From NCBI GenBank assembly GCA_964450715.1, contig CAYVFC010000027.1, forward strand, positions 1 to 64,000: a DNA stretch of 64,000 bases, given 5' to 3'. A program made the translations under genes and the position numbers. This stretch comes from CAYVFC01 sp964450715. Its GTDB lineage: Bacteria > Myxococcota_A > Polyangia > Polyangiales > JAFGIB01. This document shows, piece by piece, positions 25,558 to 33,688 of the stretch (its first letter is position 1; every line of letters begins with the position of its first letter). The notes under the pieces are model-generated. The model was given only the letters and a program-made list of their open reading frames with translations, was not told the origin of the DNA and searched no databases.

Positions 25558-27246
25558 GTGACAGTACGGCCCGACAGCCGGCGCTCCGCGCTGCTCGTCT
25601 TCGCGCTTTGCGCCTTTGCCTATCTCTACCCGTTTCCCTACTACCCGAGGATAAACAACCCGAACGAGAACGTGCGGTTTTACATGACCGCGGCGCTGGT
25701 GGAACGGAGCGAGTACAGCATCGACTCCATGCGCGAGCGCTGGGGCTGGGTGAACGACGCGGCGAGCTACGGCGGAAGGCTCTACAGCGTCAAGGCGCCC
25801 GGCACCAGCCTGCTGGGCGTGCCCGCTTACGCCGCCTACCTGTGGGCTACAGAGCGCTTCGACCTCGGCTTCGACCGCACCCGGGCGCTCTGGCTCTGTC
25901 GCCTGACCGCCACCGTGGTGCCGGTGTTGCTCTTTCTCCTCTTCTTTTCGCGCTGGCTCGGTTCGCGTGCCCGCCGTCCCGCGCTGGCTGACGCCGTCGT
26001 CGTCTCCGTGGCCCTGGGCTCGGCCTTTTACGGCTATGGCCTGCTCTTCGTCAGCCACACCGTGTGCGCGACCGCCGGCTTCGGCGCCTTTATGCTCATC
26101 TACGGGGGGCGCCGCCGTTCCGACGGTAAGCGGGGGTTGTTGCTGGCTTTTCTCGCCGGGTTTCTGACCGCCAGCGTCACGCTCTTCGAGTACCCCGGGC
26201 TGGTCGCCTCGGTGGTCTTGGCCCTGTACGGTCTGGTCGCGCTGCCGCCGCTCAAGCGCCGGGTGGCCTTTGCCCTGGGCGGGGTGGCCCCCACGGCCGT
26301 CATGATGCACTTTCAGTGGCGGGCCTTTGGCAGCCCTTTCACGCCCGGACACCTTTACGTGGAAAACCGCGCGCTACGCGAGGCGCACCATGAAGGTCTC
26401 TACGGCGCGGTCGGCCCGACCTGGGAGGCTTTTCACGGGCTGGTGCTCGACCTGGGCGCCGGGCTTCTGCCCCTCACCCCCATTCTCGTTCTCTCTCTGG
26501 TCGGCTTTGCCGCGCTGCTGCGGCGGCCCGGACAGCGCGCGGACGCGGCCGCGGCCCTGGCCGCCACCCTGCTCACGCTGCTGGCCATCTGCTCCATGAA
26601 CAACTGGCGCGGGGGCTGGACCATCGGCCCGCGCTACCTGGTCACCGTGATCCCTTTCATCGGCTGGGCCGCGCTGGAGGGGCTGGAGGTGGCAGCGCGC
26701 CGCTTCCCGGTCCTGGCCCTGTCGGCGGCGCTCGGCACCACCGCGGTGGCGCTGGCCGCCTCGGGCCTGCCCTCGGTCTATTACCCGCATCTGCCGCCCG
26801 AGATCGAACGCCCCCTGCCCGAGCTGTTCGCTGTGCTGATCGCTCACGGCTACGCTCCCTACAACGCCGGCAATTTGCTCGGGCTATTCGGTACGCCTTC
26901 CATGTTGCCGCTGCTGGCGGTCGCCGTGGGATCCCTGCTCCTGATCTTGCGGTCGAGCCCGGCCGCCTCCCGCAAGAGGGTCGCCGCCGGCGCGCTGCTG
27001 CTGGCGGCCGCGCTGCTCTGGCCCCTGTCTAAGGGTGCCTCGGAGGAACCCCCGGTGCGCGGCGCGGTAGGTTTCATCACCCGCAACTGGACGCCTGCCG
27101 GTCACGACCGGGCCGCCCGTTTGAAGGCCCGGCTCGGCGCTCGCACCGATGCAAACCCCGATCTGGCGAGGCGTCTGGCCGACACCTATCTGTCCGAAGG
27201 TAGGGACCACGAGGCGCGGGCGTTGCTCCCGGGTGGAAAGCGCTGA
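25558..27246 (+). CDS. Multi-pass membrane glycosyltransferase-like protein (GT-C type)
   Basis: A 562-residue integral membrane protein with about ten to twelve hydrophobic helices (SALLVFALCAFAYLYPF first, then VPVLLFLLFFSRWLG and others). The first loop has NPNENVRFYMTAALVER and WGWVNDAASYGGRLYSVKAPG, the layout of GT-C (PMT/ArnT-like) enzymes that use polyprenyl-phosphate sugars, with an acidic residue in the first loop. The C-terminal tail (NPDLARRLADTYLSEGRDHEA) resembles a TPR. It starts at GTG because upstream codons lack coding character. The divergent methyltransferase may act in the same glycan pathway. Confidence 0.75.
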   Translation: MTVRPDSRRSALLVFALCAFAYLYPFPYYPRINNPNENVRFYMTAALVERSEYSIDSMRERWGWVNDAASYGGRLYSVKAPGTSLLGVPAYAAYLWATERFDLGFDRTRALWLCRLTATVVPVLLFLLFFSRWLGSRARRPALADAVVVSVALGSAFYGYGLLFVSHTVCATAGFGAFMLIYGGRRRSDGKRGLLLAFLAGFLTASVTLFEYPGLVASVVLALYGLVALPPLKRRVAFALGGVAPTAVMMHFQWRAFGSPFTPGHLYVENRALREAHHEGLYGAVGPTWEAFHGLVLDLGAGLLPLTPILVLSLVGFAALLRRPGQRADAAAALAATLLTLLAICSMNNWRGGWTIGPRYLVTVIPFIGWAALEGLEVAARRFPVLALSAALGTTAVALAASGLPSVYYPHLPPEIERPLPELFAVLIAHGYAPYNAGNLLGLFGTPSMLPLLAVAVGSLLLILRSSPAASRKRVAAGALLLAAALLWPLSKGASEEPPVRGAVGFITRNWTPAGHDRAARLKARLGARTDANPDLARRLADTYLSEGRDHEARALLPGGKR

Positions 27247-27383
27247 GATCCTCGCAGCGATATTGAGTTTTTCCGGTCGAAATGCGAGAAAGGGGCCACT
27301 GATCGCAGGCCTGGTCGAGGCGTCGCAAGCCCGCCGTCCGGCAGCGACGGCCGCGGCCTCGGCGCGAGCTAAAAGGAGCGTAC

Positions 27384-29498
27384 ATGCGGAACAAATCCAG
27401 CTCGGCGTTGATTACCGGTATCCGGCTTTTTCCCGTCCTAGCTCTGGCCCTGGCGATCTCGACCGGCGCGACCCTCGCGCAGGACATCACCGAGCCCGAG
27501 GTGGCCGGCGAGGTGGGGATCGCGGACCCGCTGGCCTTGCAGGACGAGCCGGTCCCGGAGCAGGGGCTGCTGAGCGACGAGCAGTGGAAGATCCGCTACC
27601 GCAGGTACGTCAGCTGGCAGGGGCCGGTAGGTGGTCTCAGGCTGGTGGACCCCATCAGCGGAGCGCCGGGCTCGGTGCGCTTTCAGCTGGGCGTGGATAT
27701 CTTCTCGGACAAGGGCTACCTGTCCAAGGACGACGAGGTCGACCAGCTGGGCGAGAACCTGGCCATCAGCTGGACCGCCATCGAGCATCTAGAGGTATAC
27801 GGCTCCATCTACAACAACTCCACCGTTATCAACCAGCGCGACTATGCCTCGGACGACGAGGACGAGCGGGTGGAGAACGACTACCACAGCCTGGGCGACG
27901 CGGTGCTCGGCATCAAGAGCGGCGCCTGGGTGAGCCCGGTGGTGGCCCTGGGCGGCGACCTGGGCCTGATGCTGCCCAACAAGGCCGGCTCGGTCGGCGT
28001 GCTCTTCGAGGGTATCGGCGTGCGGCTGCGGGGCGGGTTGCTGGCCGATTTCCGCAACCTCGAGTCGCGCGTACCGCTGCTGGGCCGTTTCAATATGAGC
28101 TACCTATTCGACCATACCGAGATGCTGGCCGACGACACCGAGAAGGAGCGTTTCAGCAACCTGGCGGTTTTACCAGACGAGCCCGAGAAGGAGATGCGCC
28201 AGCTCATCAGCCGCGAGGAGCGCTTCGGACTGGGCATCAACCGCGTGGACCAGCTCGGTTTCGGACTGGGTTTCGAGCTGCCCCTGGAGGCGGCCACCGA
28301 TTTCTACCTGCAGCCGCTGCTGGAGTGGCAGTGGGGTATCCCCATCAACCGCAGGGATTATCTCTGTCCCGCTCCGGCTCCCGAGGGATACGCCGGAGTG
28401 CCGGATGAGTTTGAAGACGATAGCTGTTTGAAGGAGAAGGGGGTCAGCGCCTTTCCCATGACCCTGAACCTGGCCATCCGGGTGGTGCCGCCGGTCCGGG
28501 GGCTTTCGGCCCTGGCGGGCGTGGAGTTCGGGCTCACCGGAACCTCGGACTTCGTGCGCGAGCTACAGCCCACCGCGCCCTACCGGGTGCTGCTGGCCTT
28601 GGGCTACGACTACGATGCGCGGCCGGGTGAGGTTCGCGTGGTGGAGAAGCCGGTGGAGGTCGTCGCGGAGCCGAGCGAGGGCAGGGTGTTGGGCACCGTC
28701 ACCGTACAGGGAGCGGAAAAGCCCGTGGTCGGAGCGGCGGTGAGCTTTGCCGGACACGAAGAGCTGTCGGCCGTGCAGACGGGCGAGGACGGGCGCTTCG
28801 CCAGCTATCCCTTTGAGGCTGGCAGCGAGGTGGAGATGGAGCTCAGCCATCCCGGCTACGAGCCCGCCCGTTGCTCGGCGTTGATCCCGGCCGAGGGGGG
28901 CGACAAGGAGACCAGCTGCTGGATGTCGCCGCTTCCGGATACGGGCCGGATCAAGGGGCGCGTGGTGGACCAGTGGGGCTCTGCCGTGCCCGGCGCCCGG
29001 GTGGAGCTGATGGGGCCCTCGTCGGTGCTGGCCACCACCGACGCGAACGGCGTTTTCGAGCAGGAGGCGCAGGCGGGCGCGTACGCCATGCGAGTAGAAG
29101 CGGACGGCTATTTGATCCGTTCCTCCAGCTTGACGTTGGCCTCGCGCGGCTCGGTCTCGCCCGAGTTGATGCTCTCGAGCAAGCCCTCGCCGAGCAAGGT
29201 ATCGCTGCAGGGCAACAGCGTCCGTATCAACGGCCGTATCCGTTTCCTGCCCGGCTCGTCCGAGCCCGATCCCTCGGCCTCGGCTCTCATCGCCGAGCTG
29301 GCCGATCTCTTGCTGCGCAATCCGCAGCTTACCCGCGTCCGCATCGAGGGGCCGATGGAGGGGGCGCTCGGCGACGGGATCATGGCTCTGAACCGCGCGG
29401 TAGCCGTCAAGCAGCGGCTGACCGCCGCCGGTGTAGCGGCCGATCGCATCGAGGCGGTGGGTGGCAACACCCCCCGGTTGCAGATCACCGTACAATAG
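27384..29498 (+). CDS. Outer-membrane protein with carboxypeptidase-regulatory-like and degenerate OmpA-like domains
   Basis: A 704-residue protein with a signal peptide (LALALAISTGATLAQ). Residues ~60-400 look like a beta barrel (WISWTAIEHLEVYG-like alternation, LRGGLLADFRN). Residues ~430-590 hold two transthyretin-like CarboxypepD_reg repeats (GRVLGTVTVQGAEKPVVGA, GRIKGRVVDQWGSAVPGA). The last ~90 residues resemble OmpA (IRFLPGSSEPDPSASALIAEL, ALNRAVAVKQRLTAAGV), but the peptidoglycan-binding HTD motif is replaced by GPMEGALGD, so binding of diaminopimelate is doubtful. AAAGGAG precedes the ATG. Confidence 0.8.
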   Translation: MRNKSSSALITGIRLFPVLALALAISTGATLAQDITEPEVAGEVGIADPLALQDEPVPEQGLLSDEQWKIRYRRYVSWQGPVGGLRLVDPISGAPGSVRFQLGVDIFSDKGYLSKDDEVDQLGENLAISWTAIEHLEVYGSIYNNSTVINQRDYASDDEDERVENDYHSLGDAVLGIKSGAWVSPVVALGGDLGLMLPNKAGSVGVLFEGIGVRLRGGLLADFRNLESRVPLLGRFNMSYLFDHTEMLADDTEKERFSNLAVLPDEPEKEMRQLISREERFGLGINRVDQLGFGLGFELPLEAATDFYLQPLLEWQWGIPINRRDYLCPAPAPEGYAGVPDEFEDDSCLKEKGVSAFPMTLNLAIRVVPPVRGLSALAGVEFGLTGTSDFVRELQPTAPYRVLLALGYDYDARPGEVRVVEKPVEVVAEPSEGRVLGTVTVQGAEKPVVGAAVSFAGHEELSAVQTGEDGRFASYPFEAGSEVEMELSHPGYEPARCSALIPAEGGDKETSCWMSPLPDTGRIKGRVVDQWGSAVPGARVELMGPSSVLATTDANGVFEQEAQAGAYAMRVEADGYLIRSSSLTLASRGSVSPELMLSSKPSPSKVSLQGNSVRINGRIRFLPGSSEPDPSASALIAELADLLLRNPQLTRVRIEGPMEGALGDGIMALNRAVAVKQRLTAAGVAADRIEAVGGNTPRLQITVQ

Positions 29499-29555
29499 GG
29501 GCGGTCCTTGCGGCCGCCCCGATGGGGGAGGGTGCAAGCCCCTCCCCTACGGGCG
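29497..29555. repeat. Family E GC-rich palindrome (GGGGAGGGGCTTGC type)
   Basis: TAGGGGCGGTCCTTGCGGCCGCCCCGATGGGGGAGGG followed by GCAAGCCCCTCCCCTACGGG. Copies or half copies occur at 32.6, 44.7, 49.6 and 52.1 kb. Sits between two convergent genes. It overlaps the stop codon of the upstream gene. Confidence 0.6.
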
Positions 29556-29574
29556 AGCGAGGCCATCGTTTCGT

Positions 29575-31119
29575 TCAGAATGCGTGCGCGGGACAATCGT
29601 CGACGCAGACCGGGCCTGATTCACATATCCGCCAGCTCATACCTGCGCCAAGGTCGAGCTCGGCTCGGTAGCAGTCCGCGCAGCGGTTGACCTCCGCCGG
29701 ATCGTCCGCGTCGAAGCTCGACACGCATTCGTCGAAGCTGAGCGTGCGGTCCTGGCACTCGTCCAGTATCGAGCAGATGGCCTCGGCGTCCGGGGGCAGG
29801 GGCTCCGCCCGGCTCACGATCTCGCCCTCGGGCCGGACCAGCCGTCCGATGAAGAGCACGGTGCGGGTGTCGCGGTCCCAGATGAGGAAGAGGAAGGGGC
29901 GGTCGAGATGGATACGCGGATTGATGGAGCCCGGTACGCCGATCACGCTGGCTGCCGCTGCCGCCACCGTTCCCTCCTCGTCGATGCCGACATAGGTCTT
30001 GTGGTAGGCGGAGCCGAGGTAGGGCCTGTCTACGACGGTGATCCCGGAGAAGTCCGCGTTCGCTTCGGAAAAGGCATCGTTCATGCCCAGCTGTCGCATG
30101 GCGGGCTCGAGATCCACGGAGCTCTCGAAGGTGAACTTGGGGATGTCGAGCGAGACGAAATCGTCTCCGGATACCTGGATGGAATCGATGATCTGCAGCA
30201 ACCGGTCGCTGCTCAGCTCGGCCTCGAACTCGGCAAACTCGCCCGGGTTGGGCAGGATGCAGATCATCGACAGGTTCGCGTCACGGTAGGGAAGCTCCAC
30301 CGCGCGCCAGTCCGGGGCGACGGAGTAGGGAAAATTGAAGGTCCGGTGCATCATCTCGACGCTCACCTGGTCGTCATCGAGCAGCGTGAACAGGCCCTGG
30401 CCGGTGCTCTCCCGGTCGAAGCGGTACTCCCAGAGCGCGGAAAAATAGACGGCGTTGCTGAGCGCGAACACTGTCGGCAGGTTGAACGCGCTTGCGGGCA
30501 GCAGCTCTTCGATGCGTTGCTCGGTCTGCTCAGCCACCCATTGGTTTATGCTCCGGCGCGCGCCCTCGGCGTCCGACGCGAAGTCGACCAGGTAGATGCC
30601 GGTGTCGTATTGTTGCGAGAGCAGGTCCAGGTAGCCGTCCTGCACCGGGTAGCCGTCCTGCAGCCACAGCGAGTTGACCGAGCGCAGCTCCAGGTCGTCG
30701 AGCTCGTTCAAGGCATTGAAGTGCTGCGACAACTCGTTCACGGCCGGGTGCAGCTCTTCCTGGTCTAGGTAGAAGTGAAGCGCTGCGGCCATCTGGCTCT
30801 CGGTCTGCCCGCGCGCTCCCGCGTAGGTCATGGCCATCAGGTTCGACACGCTGTAGGGAGAGAGAAACAGGTTCCGGTCCCCGTCCGCCGAGGCGGCGAC
30901 CTCGCGGTACAGATCCAGCGCGAAGGCCGCGTTGCCTTCCCCGAGACTCCGCCGGTCCGACTCGGGGACCTCGACCGAGGAAAGATAGGCCTGGCTGGAC
31001 CGTAGGAATTCGACCCCCTCGGGCGCTGCCGGGTTGTCGGTCTCGGTCCCGGCGCAAAAGGCGAGCAGCGGCGCGCAGAGTAGAATCATCAAATGGCTAT
31101 TAACGGGTAGTCTAAGCAT
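29575..31119 (-). CDS. Secreted serpin (serine protease inhibitor) with Cys-rich tail
   Basis: A 514-residue exported serpin. After a signal peptide (MILLCAPLLAFC) comes the full fold: NLFLSPYSVSNLMAMTYAGA, NSLWLQDGYPVQ, LSNAVYFSALWEYRF, and the reactive-centre hinge DEEGTVAAAAASVIG followed by HLDRPFLFLIWD. The small-residue hinge is that of inhibitory serpins. Counting from the hinge puts P1-P1' at Gly-Ser in VPGSINP, so the target is unclear. About 80 residues after the serpin core contain eight cysteines, an unusual extension. Its start lies inside the TIGR02147 gene's last codons, so the two are coupled. Confidence 0.93.
   Translation of the reverse strand: MLRLPVNSHLMILLCAPLLAFCAGTETDNPAAPEGVEFLRSSQAYLSSVEVPESDRRSLGEGNAAFALDLYREVAASADGDRNLFLSPYSVSNLMAMTYAGARGQTESQMAAALHFYLDQEELHPAVNELSQHFNALNELDDLELRSVNSLWLQDGYPVQDGYLDLLSQQYDTGIYLVDFASDAEGARRSINQWVAEQTEQRIEELLPASAFNLPTVFALSNAVYFSALWEYRFDRESTGQGLFTLLDDDQVSVEMMHRTFNFPYSVAPDWRAVELPYRDANLSMICILPNPGEFAEFEAELSSDRLLQIIDSIQVSGDDFVSLDIPKFTFESSVDLEPAMRQLGMNDAFSEANADFSGITVVDRPYLGSAYHKTYVGIDEEGTVAAAAASVIGVPGSINPRIHLDRPFLFLIWDRDTRTVLFIGRLVRPEGEIVSRAEPLPPDAEAICSILDECQDRTLSFDECVSSFDADDPAEVNRCADCYRAELDLGAGMSWRICESGPVCVDDCPAHAF
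31101..31111. promoter_or_regulatory. Copy of TAACGGGTAGT near the serpin start
   Basis: An 11-base word identical to the right half of the palindrome at 32013-32023, upstream of the regulator gene. It lies within the first codons of the serpin gene. Possible operator half-site; function not shown. Confidence 0.3.
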
Positions 31120-31972
31120 AGGTTTTCTCCTGGTTGCTCTTGACCTCGGACAGGGGAAACAGTTGAAAATTGATCTGCACGACCGTCTCGGGCCGGCCCT
31201 GCAGCTCTGCCGCCTGCAACAGTTCCCGGCGGAACTCCCGGATGCGCTCCTTGAGATCGAGCATCACCTCGCGGCTCACGCAGAGGGTGAGCGAGGAGAT
31301 CTCGCGTTGCTCGCGCGACACGGTGTCGAGCGCCCCGGACGCGCGCTCCATCATGGCGCGGTGAAAGCTGACGATATGGTGGCCCAGGGGACCGGTGCCC
31401 GTGGTGACCAGCGGCTCGGACTGACGCAGGCGCCCTTTCTCGTCGCGCGCGAGCAGGCCGAGCTTCAACAAGGTATCCAGCGCTTTGCGCGCCTCTCCGG
31501 GGGTGATCCTGGGGTGGAGCACCCGCGCGATCCATTTCGGGTCGTTTTCGAAATCCGCCCGCGCCGCCAGCTCGCGGATGGCCGGCAGGTACCAGGTGGA
31601 GTGGTACTCGGCCTGCGCCTCGTCCAGCCGGTGGATCTGGCGGTACTGCTTGAAGCGGAACAGCCGCTGGTGACAGCGCTTCTTCTCGCTCGCCGTCCGC
31701 GCCTGGTTGAAGGCCACCAGCTCGCAGAAGTAGTCGAGCCCGCGACCGCCGAGCCCGCACCCCTCGGCAAAGCGATGGGCCATCTCCGGCGTCAGGTTGC
31801 GCTCGCCGTCCATGACCATCTTCAGAAAGTTGCTGGACTTCAGCCCCACCCGTCGCGAGAAGGAGCGGTGAGAGAACCCGTACGAGGTGGCCTTACGGTG
31901 CTGGTAGAGATCTCTGAGGTACCGGCGGTAGTCGAGGTACTCGAAGATGTTTACTGAATCGTTCGCTTCCAT
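31112..31972 (-). CDS. TIGR02147-family (DUF4423) transcriptional regulator
   Basis: A 286-residue protein whose N-terminus INIFEYLDYRRYLRDLYQ (here VNIFEYLDYRRYLRDLY) and following FSHRSFSRRVGLKSSNFLKMVMDG are the hallmark of TIGR02147 proteins, known mostly from Fibrobacter and myxobacteria/Bdellovibrio-type bacteria. The segment FSRRVGLKSSNFLKMV looks like a helix-turn-helix. The C-terminal half (LPAIRELAARADFENDPKWIA, LDTLLKLGLLARDEKGRL) is the DUF4423 part. It overlaps the serpin start by eight bases, so it probably regulates the serpin and itself. A palindrome just upstream could be its operator. Confidence 0.88.
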   Translation of the reverse strand: MEANDSVNIFEYLDYRRYLRDLYQHRKATSYGFSHRSFSRRVGLKSSNFLKMVMDGERNLTPEMAHRFAEGCGLGGRGLDYFCELVAFNQARTASEKKRCHQRLFRFKQYRQIHRLDEAQAEYHSTWYLPAIRELAARADFENDPKWIARVLHPRITPGEARKALDTLLKLGLLARDEKGRLRQSEPLVTTGTGPLGHHIVSFHRAMMERASGALDTVSREQREISSLTLCVSREVMLDLKERIREFRRELLQAAELQGRPETVVQINFQLFPLSEVKSNQEKTYA

Positions 31973-31999
31973 GGTTTAGAAGGTAGCATGAAGCTCGGA

Positions 32000-32025
32000 T
32001 AACTACCTGTGATAACGGGTAGTTA
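32000..32025. promoter_or_regulatory. Palindrome upstream of the TIGR02147 regulator (putative operator)
   Basis: TAACTACC and GGTAGTTA form perfect 8-base inverted arms with a 10-base spacer, about 28 bases before the regulator's start codon. The right half, TAACGGGTAGT, is repeated exactly at 31101-31111. Placement fits autoregulation, but no binding is shown. Confidence 0.45.
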
Positions 32026-32328
32026 AGGATAATTACTGTTTACTGATCGTAAACAATGCTTGGCCTTCGGGAATGAATTTCGCCCAGGGAGCCGGCAAGG
32101 AATTTCTCGCCCCGGTCGAACTGGCACCGGAAGCGGTAGCAACGGTATTGACGGGGCTGTAGGGGGTTCTACACATCTGATCCGTGGGTCCGTCGGATTT
32201 TCCGAATAACCGCCCGGCTGCGTGACCGCCAGGTCAACCTTGTATTCGTCGTTTTCCATCAACGCGAAAGACCCCATGTCGGCCTCCAACGCGATTCCTC
32301 GCGACTCCTAAACAGGCCGTGGCGCCGT

Positions 32329-32448
32329 GCGAAAAGCGCAGAAACTCTCGACTGAGGCGGCTCGCGGCGGAGTTCTTGCGCGAAAGGCGCAGAAACTCTC
32401 GACTGAGGCGGCTCAGGGCGGAGTTCTTGCGCGAGAGGCGCAAGAATT
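32329..32448. repeat. 51-bp tandem repeat, about 2.3 copies
   Basis: The unit CGCAGAAACTCTCGACTGAG plus GCGGCTC-GGCGGAGTTCTTG repeats with a 51-base period (GAAACTCTC at 32341 and 32392) and a third partial copy begins near 32431. The period is a multiple of three, but no gene contains it. Confidence 0.8.
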
Positions 32449-32725
32449 GATAACAGGAAAGCTTCGCGGCCTGGCCTCTTCGTGCTGTCTAGCCGATCAG
32501 AATGCTCAGGTAATTGCCCGCCTCTCGGCGTTCGCTTACGGGCTCGTTCTAATCCGATCGCACTGAGTACTTCACCGAATCCCCCTGAAGATGTGTAGAA
32601 TCTTCAGCCGCAAGGCCCGCCCCTACGGGGATGGCTGACGCAGGCGCGGCCGCGAGCGCCGCCCCTATGCGGCGAGGGACCTCATATCAGCGGGTCCGTG
32701 ATAAAGTGCTGAATCGGAATTCGAG

Positions 32726-33658
32726 GTGGCGGAACCGCTCTATATAGAGACGCACCGCAAGGGGCTGCTCCGGCAGAAAGCCGAGGCCGCACGGGAGCTG
32801 CTGTCGCCCTGCGTCCTCTGCCCCAGGCAGTGCCAGAAGGATCGCCTGGCCGACGAGAGGGGCGAGTGCCGCACGGGCGAAAGAGCCGTGGTCTCCAGTT
32901 TTCACGCCCACTTCGGCGAGGAGCAGCCGCTGGTGGGCCGGGGCGGCTCGGGCACCATCTTCTTCACCCACTGCAACTTGATGTGCCTGTTCTGCCAGAA
33001 CTTCGACATCAGCCATCAAGGGCGCGGGGAGCCGGTCGGCGACCGGGAGCTGGCCAGGATGATGCTCCGGCTACAGGCAGAAGGGTGCCACAATATCAAC
33101 TTCGTAACCCCGACCCACGTGGTGCCGCAGATCCTCTCGGCGCTTCCCCTCGCCATCGAGCAGGGGCTCTCGGTACCGCTGGTCTACAACTCGGGCGGCT
33201 ACGACCGGGTAGAGAGCCTCGGGTTGCTGCAAGGGGTGTTCGACATCTATATGCCCGACTTCAAGTTCTGGCGTTCCGAGGTGGCGGAGGCCGCCTGCCG
33301 GGCGCCCGACTACCCGGAGGTGGCGCGGGAAGCGCTCGGGGAGATGCACCGGCAGGTGGGCGATCTGGAGCTGGACGAGGCGGGGTTGGCGGTTCGCGGC
33401 CTTCTGGTACGGCACCTGGTGCTGCCGGACGACAGGGCCTCGACCCGGCAGATCATGCGCTTTATCGCCGGCGAGATCTCGCCGGATACCTACGTCAACA
33501 TCATGCCCCAGTACCGCCCCTGCGGCCGAGCGGACGAGGTGCCGGGGCTGGGCGGAGGCCTCGCGGTCGAGGACTACGAGCAGGCGCTGGCGGCCGCGCA
33601 GGAGCAAGGCGTCACCCGGCTGGACAGCCGCAGGAGGGTCTTCTTCTTTTTCCGCTAG
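32726..33658 (+). CDS. Radical SAM protein, PflA/PflX-like (COG1313 type)
   Basis: A 310-residue iron-sulfur protein. The radical SAM cluster motif is CNLMCLFCQ, at about residue 90. Before it there are further conserved cysteines (SPCVLCPRQCQKDR, GECRTG). The segment NINFVTPTHVVPQIL and VYNSGGYDRVESL are characteristic of the PflX branch. It starts at GTG. Function of PflX-like proteins is unproven; they resemble glycyl-radical-enzyme activases, but no glycyl radical enzyme is in the window. The next gene follows after 30 bases. Confidence 0.9.
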   Translation: MAEPLYIETHRKGLLRQKAEAARELLSPCVLCPRQCQKDRLADERGECRTGERAVVSSFHAHFGEEQPLVGRGGSGTIFFTHCNLMCLFCQNFDISHQGRGEPVGDRELARMMLRLQAEGCHNINFVTPTHVVPQILSALPLAIEQGLSVPLVYNSGGYDRVESLGLLQGVFDIYMPDFKFWRSEVAEAACRAPDYPEVAREALGEMHRQVGDLELDEAGLAVRGLLVRHLVLPDDRASTRQIMRFIAGEISPDTYVNIMPQYRPCGRADEVPGLGGGLAVEDYEQALAAAQEQGVTRLDSRRRVFFFFR

Positions 33659-33688
33659 AGGTGCGGGAACGCGGTACAGTTCGGGTAG

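Larger units (their letters stand above)
31973..32725. other. Gene-free region with assorted repeats
   Basis: Apart from the palindrome at 32000, this 750-bp stretch holds a 12-base inverted pair (TTCTACACATCT at 32167-32178 and its complement at 32589-32600), a 51-bp tandem repeat, and a family E palindrome at 32611-32672. Short open frames exist but show no recognisable domain, ribosome site or coding character. The last ~50 bases should hold the promoter of the radical SAM gene. Confidence 0.5.

Noticed and set aside
32023..32289. 88-residue minus-strand open frame
   Set aside because: Codon use is not gene-like, there is no ribosome site, and it covers the putative operator; no domain was recognised.
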